Assembly (NCBI GenBank): GCA_035906235.1 | Contig: JAMIFN010000090.1 | Location: 1-9,591, forward strand | Length of the DNA stretch: 9,591 bases | Reading direction: 5' to 3' | Origin: JAMIFN01 sp035906235 | GTDB taxonomy: Bacteria > Pseudomonadota > Gammaproteobacteria > Burkholderiales > Burkholderiaceae_C | Shown here: positions 6,680 to 9,591 of the stretch, piece after piece | How the letters are laid out: every line of letters starts with the position of its first letter | Position numbering within the stretch: the first letter of the stretch is position 1 | Position numbers and translations under genes: made by a program | Notes under the pieces: model-generated | Databases searched by the model: none | What the model was told of the DNA's origin: nothing | What the model saw: the letters and a program-made list of their open reading frames with translations, nothing else

Positions 6680-7467
6680 GCCTAGCCAGTGCTGCGCCCC
6701 TTGTAGGCCATGATTTGCAGCCTACTGCCGGGCGTTTGGTGGCCAAAGGTCTAAGCAAAAGCTATGGTCAACGCACCGTGGTGCGCGATGCGGGTTTGTC
6801 GGTCAGCCGTGGCGAGGTGGTAGGCTTGCTCGGCCCCAATGGTGCGGGCAAAACCACATGGTTCTACATGATCGTGGGGCTGGTACGCGCCGACGCGGGC
6901 GAGATTTGGATAGATGGCAAGGCCGCTGCGCATATGCCCATCCACCAGCGCGCGCGTCTGGGGCTGGGCTATTTGCCGCAAGAAAATTCCATCTTCCGCA
7001 AGATGACGGTGGAAGAAAACATCCAAGCCGTGCTGGAGCTGCAGCGCAAAGCCGATGGCAGCAGCCTGGGAAAAGCCGAAATCCGCGAGCAGCTGGACAA
7101 ATTGCTGGCCGATTTCAATATCGAACGCCTGCGCACTGCCGCTGCGCCCTCGCTCTCGGGCGGCGAGCGCCGCCGTGTGGAAATGGCACGCGCACTGGCC
7201 ACCAACCCGCAATTTATTTTGTTTGATGAACCCTTCGCTGGGGTTGATCCGATTGCGGTGATGGAGATCCAGCGCGTGATTGAATTTTTGAAAGCGCGCA
7301 ATATTGGCGTGCTCATCACCGACCACAATGTGCGCGAAACCCTAGGCATTTGCGACCACGCCTACATCATCAGCGAAGGCCGCGTACTGACCCACGGCAG
7401 CCCTGATGAGATCGTGGCCAACCCCGAAGTGCGCCGCGTGTATTTGGGCGAAAACTTCCGCATGTGA
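6676..7467 (+). CDS. lptB: Lipopolysaccharide export ABC transporter ATP-binding protein LptB
   Basis: 263 residues, cytoplasmic ATPase that powers lipopolysaccharide extraction by LptFG. All ABC motifs are present: Walker A G53-P-N-G-A-G-K59-T-T, Q-loop Q102 (YLPQEN), signature L160-S-G-G-E, Walker B I-L-F-D184-E185-P, D-loop G-V-D, and H-loop H217 (TDHNVRET). The C-terminal R-V-Y-L-G-E-N-F-R-M is typical of LptB. About 20 extra N-terminal residues precede the conserved start of the domain compared with E. coli LptB. The ATG at 6676 overlaps the lptA stop and has a good Shine-Dalgarno, GGGAG at 6665-6669, 6 nt upstream, which lies inside lptA. Confidence 0.96.
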   Translation: MSLASAAPLVGHDLQPTAGRLVAKGLSKSYGQRTVVRDAGLSVSRGEVVGLLGPNGAGKTTWFYMIVGLVRADAGEIWIDGKAAAHMPIHQRARLGLGYLPQENSIFRKMTVEENIQAVLELQRKADGSSLGKAEIREQLDKLLADFNIERLRTAAAPSLSGGERRRVEMARALATNPQFILFDEPFAGVDPIAVMEIQRVIEFLKARNIGVLITDHNVRETLGICDHAYIISEGRVLTHGSPDEIVANPEVRRVYLGENFRM

Positions 7468-7621
7468 GGCTAGCGATGATGGCAATGGCGCAGGCACTGG
7501 TAGTTGCAATGGTGATGGCATGACAAAGTCCCATGTTGCACACTATCTTTTTAATAGCTGCTCAGGCAGGTTTTTCGCCATAGAACGCTGTTTTCATCTT
7601 TGAAAATAGGCTTGCAGCATC
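7468..7621 (+). promoter_or_regulatory. lptB-rpoN spacer with a weak candidate rpoN promoter
   Basis: The 154-bp gap suggests rpoN may have its own promoter. A weak sigma-70 candidate is ATGACA (7520-7525; 5 of 6) and TATCTT (7544-7549; 4 of 6) with an 18-bp spacer. The first 50 bp are a simple-sequence-like tract in which GCAATGG and GATGGCA each occur twice. No coding potential was recognised. Confidence 0.25.
7591..7606 (+). repeat. Small perfect hairpin in the rpoN leader
   Basis: TTTTCA - TCTT - TGAAAA: perfect 6-bp arms and a 4-nt loop, ending 15 nt before the rpoN ATG. The only ribosome-binding-like bases (AATAGG, 7605-7610) start at the base of this stem. The stem is AT-rich and of low stability, so it may be a protein site or coincidence. 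Confidence 0.35.
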
Positions 7622-9154
7622 ATGACGGGACTCAAGCTCAAAGCCACGCAAAGCCTGACGCTGACGCCGCAGCTGCAGCAGGCTATCAAATTGCTGGCGC
7701 TGTCGAATCTGGAGCTGGAGCAAGAGGTCGAGCGCATGCTCGAAGACAACCCATTCCTAGAGCGCGAAGAGCCCGAACTCAGCGCCGAGGATGAGGCGCA
7801 ACTCGCGCGCCACCAGGCCGAACTGTATGCAGCGCAAAGCGACAACAACAACAGCGAAAGCAACGACGCCTCCAGCGAAAGCAGCGACAGCGATCTGGCA
7901 GGCCAAGTCGATGACTGGGGCGGCGACGGCACCGTCGATGCCAGCATCAGCGAGGGTGAATGGGGCGAAGATGCGCCCAGCAGCCTGACTCCGGGCAGCG
8001 GCGCTGCGGATCCTGATTTCGACCCTTTAAGCATCTGCAGTGCTGCCAGCAACCTGTATGCGCACCTGCACCAGCAAGCCCTAGGCCAGCGCCTGACTGA
8101 TAGCACGCGGGCTGCTTTGTATTTTCTGATCGAATCGCTGAACGAAGAGGGCTACCTTGAGGACTCGCTCGTGCATCTGGCACAGCACTTAGTCGCCGAT
8201 AGCGCTGACGATGATTTTGAGCAACTTGAAGACATCTTGGCCGAATTCAAAATCGCCCTGCGTTTGCTGCAAAACATGGAACCCGTGGGCGTGGGCGCAC
8301 GCGACTTGCCCGAATGCCTGAAGCTGCAAATACTGCAATGGCCAGACGACGCCGTGCGCACCCTAGCGCTAGAGATTTGCAGTCACCAGCTTGATTTGCT
8401 GGCCAAAAAAGACCCCAAAGCCTTGGCCAAAGCCTGTGCTGCACCCGAATCCGTGGTGCGCCTGGCCATGCAGGGCATAGCCCGCCTAGAGCCCAAACCT
8501 GGGCGGCGCTTTGTGCAAACGGGGCGCAATATCATCGTGCCCGATGTCATCGTGAAAGCCAAAGGCCAGGGGCGACAGAAAATTTTCATGGTGCAGCTCA
8601 ACCGCGAAACCATGCCACGCCTGCGCGTCGATCGCTATTACGCTCAGGCTTTAAAAAATGCACCGGCTGGGGCGGCGCAGCAAAGCCTGCAAGAGGCGCG
8701 CAGCTTTGTCAAAAATGTGCAGCAGCGTTTTGACACCATCTTGCGCACCGCTGAGGTCATCGTGCGGCATCAGCACGAATTTCTGCTGCGGGGTGCGCTA
8801 GCCATGAAACCCTTGGTGCTCAAGGCCGTGGCCGATGAGCTGGGCATGCACGAATCGACCATCAGCCGCGTGACCACAGCCAAATACCTGGCCACGCCCC
8901 AAGGCACTTTTGAGATGAAGTATTTCTTCTCGTCCAGCTTGGGCAGCAACCAGGGCGAGGGCGATGCCTCTAGCACCGCCGTGCGTGCGCATATCCAGCG
9001 CATGGTGGATGCCGAAGACAAACGCAAGCCGATATCTGATGGCAAGCTCGCCGATGCTCTGGCGGGGCTGGGCATAGACTGCGCACGCCGCACGGTGGCC
9101 AAGTACCGCGAGCAACTACGCATCCCCGCCGTCAGCGAAAGACGCCTGCGTTAA
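7622..9154 (+). CDS. rpoN: RNA polymerase sigma-54 factor RpoN
   Basis: 510 residues. Sigma-54 directs RNA polymerase to -24/-12 promoters and needs AAA+ activators; it controls nitrogen, motility and carbon functions depending on species. Region I is the Gln/Leu-rich N-terminus (TQSLTLTPQLQQAIKLLALS, residues 9-28, then L-E-Q-E-V-E-R-M-L-E-D-N-P-F-L-E). Region II, about 50-135, is unusually acidic and Ser/Asp/Glu-rich, with no fold expected. The core-binding domain is about 135-330 (M-E-P-V-G-V-G-A-R-D-L at 219-229). The helix-turn-helix region includes KPLVLKAVADELGMHESTIS (396-415) followed by R-V-T-T. The diagnostic RpoN box A-R-R-T-V-A-K-Y-R-E is at 488-497. The ATG at 7622 is chosen because region I begins at once. 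The acidic linker accounts for the excess over E. coli's 477 residues. Confidence 0.96.
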   Translation: MTGLKLKATQSLTLTPQLQQAIKLLALSNLELEQEVERMLEDNPFLEREEPELSAEDEAQLARHQAELYAAQSDNNNSESNDASSESSDSDLAGQVDDWGGDGTVDASISEGEWGEDAPSSLTPGSGAADPDFDPLSICSAASNLYAHLHQQALGQRLTDSTRAALYFLIESLNEEGYLEDSLVHLAQHLVADSADDDFEQLEDILAEFKIALRLLQNMEPVGVGARDLPECLKLQILQWPDDAVRTLALEICSHQLDLLAKKDPKALAKACAAPESVVRLAMQGIARLEPKPGRRFVQTGRNIIVPDVIVKAKGQGRQKIFMVQLNRETMPRLRVDRYYAQALKNAPAGAAQQSLQEARSFVKNVQQRFDTILRTAEVIVRHQHEFLLRGALAMKPLVLKAVADELGMHESTISRVTTAKYLATPQGTFEMKYFFSSSLGSNQGEGDASSTAVRAHIQRMVDAEDKRKPISDGKLADALAGLGIDCARRTVAKYREQLRIPAVSERRLR

Positions 9155-9162
9155 ACAGAGGG

Positions 9163-9166
9163 CTAG
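9163..9166. repeat. Candidate target-site duplication CTAG (one copy visible)
   Basis: CTAG directly precedes the presumed insertion-sequence end. IS5-group elements duplicate a 4-bp YTAR target, which CTAG fits. The other copy would lie beyond the window, so the duplication cannot be confirmed here. Confidence 0.35.
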
Positions 9167-9305
9167 GGAACCTCTGCAAAACCCCACTTTTACGCCCAAG
9201 CATTGATTATTCAATTGACGGCGCAGCTCAAGTGTAAGAATTTTTGATTTTTGGCCGAGCTTCTACGAATTTAAGAGGGTTTTGTGCCATTTTGTGGCCA
9301 TTTTT

Positions 9306-9324
9306 GGGGGATTTCCCCCCTTTT
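9306..9324 (+). terminator. Possible rho-independent terminator reading away from rpoN
   Basis: On the plus strand GGGGG (9306-9310), loop ATTT, CCCCC(C) (9315-9320), then TTTT. It would stop transcription entering the insertion sequence from rpoN and shield the transposase gene from antisense read-through. The stem is short (5 bp) and the T-tract only 4 long. On the minus strand the stem is followed by A residues, so it is not a terminator for the transposase. Confidence 0.35.
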
Positions 9325-9332
9325 AGGCGCAC

Positions 9333-9590
9333 TTATGCCTGCAAGCCCTGCAGCGGTTTGCGCGCTAGGTACAAATTCACCAGCGCAAATAGCGTGTGCA
9401 GCTGCGCCGTGTTTTTCTCCAGTCCTTTGTAGCGTACCTTGCGGTAGCCAAACTGGCATTTGAGCACGCCAAAGGCGTGCTCGACTTTGGCTCTAGCTTT
9501 GGCCTTGGCTTTCTCAAATCGGTCTATCGCCCCTTCTACGGGATCTTGCTTGTTGAGCGCTTTGCGCTTGCCCGGGCGCATGGCAATGAA
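9333..9590 (-). CDS. IS5-family DDE transposase, C-terminal part (5' end outside window)
   Basis: The frame is open through the window edge (F-I-A precede the M-R-P-G-K-R-K at 9581) and stops at 9333, so about 85 C-terminal residues are seen. The IS5-family block is clear: K-A-R-A-K-V-E-H-A-F-G-V-L-K followed by C-Q-F-G-Y-R-K-V-R-Y-K-G-L, then K-N-T-A-Q-L-H-T-L-F-A-L-V-N-L-Y-L-A-R. This holds the R-(3)-E-(6)-K signature in which the Glu (codon at about 9480-9482) is the third catalytic residue of the DDE triad. The tyrosine that usually precedes this signature is an alanine here. No frameshift is seen in the visible part, so the gene may be intact; this cannot be decided without the 5' part. 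Confidence 0.85.
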   Translation of the reverse strand, partial: FIAMRPGKRKALNKQDPVEGAIDRFEKAKAKARAKVEHAFGVLKCQFGYRKVRYKGLEKNTAQLHTLFALVNLYLARKPLQGLQA

Positions 9591-9591
9591 C

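Larger units (their letters stand above)
9167..9591 (-). mobile_element. IS5-family insertion sequence, right end (continues past window)
   Basis: The element is recognised from its transposase C-terminus (9335-9590, minus strand) and a terminal-like sequence GGAACCTCTGCAAAA starting at 9167, just after CTAG. The end nearest rpoN is the one downstream of the transposase stop. About 165 bp of T-rich, non-coding DNA separates the presumed terminal repeat from the transposase stop. The exact boundary is an inference because the opposite end is not in the window. Confidence 0.65.

Noticed and set aside
6751..7326. 191-residue minus-strand frame inside lptB
   Set aside because: Antisense shadow of the highly conserved LptB frame, with no recognisable domain.
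7498..7540. TGG...TTGCA strings upstream of rpoN as an autoregulatory sigma-54 promoter
   Set aside because: No TGGCAC/TTGCA pair has the required fixed spacing.
7594..8106. 170-residue minus-strand frame opposite the rpoN start
   Set aside because: Its Ser/Leu-rich composition is the complement of the acidic RpoN linker; no start signal or domain.

Overview
The window looks like chromosomal DNA from a betaproteobacterium, most likely order Burkholderiales and possibly family Comamonadaceae. The evidence is the lptA-lptB-rpoN order, the protein sequences of LptB, RpoN and CorC, and a moderately high GC content by eye. The species cannot be named from the sequence.

Left part (1-5021, all minus strand). 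In transcription order there are two paralogous AraC-family regulators (5021-4008 and 3887-2871), an alpha/beta hydrolase with a lipoprotein signal (2929-1538), and a beta-lactamase-fold serine hydrolase, also a predicted lipoprotein (1497-1; its last residues lie beyond the window). The second regulator and the alpha/beta hydrolase overlap, and the two hydrolases are 40 bp apart. The group therefore looks like one accessory module: one or two ligand-sensing regulators driving a pair of membrane-anchored hydrolases. Its substrate cannot be read from the sequence.

Middle (5046-6028). corC is on the minus strand, 24 bp upstream of the first araC gene. A divergent intergenic region of about 110 bp follows, holding a candidate corC promoter and a short dyad, with lptA on the other side.

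Right part (6029-9154, plus strand). lptA and lptB overlap by 4 bp and encode the periplasmic bridge and cytoplasmic ATPase of the lipopolysaccharide export machine. rpoN (sigma-54) follows after 154 bp. lptA-lptB-rpoN is a classic proteobacterial core cluster. However, lptC is not upstream of lptA, and the genes usually found after rpoN (hpf/raiA, ptsN) are not seen. Instead an IS5-family insertion sequence begins 12 bp after the rpoN stop. Only its terminal end and the C-terminal part of its transposase (minus strand) are in the window.

No tRNA, rRNA, CRISPR array or riboswitch was recognised. There is no gene-free stretch longer than about 180 bp. The best candidate for something undescribed is the dual-AraC / dual-lipoprotein-hydrolase module and the repeat-rich spacer between its two regulator genes.
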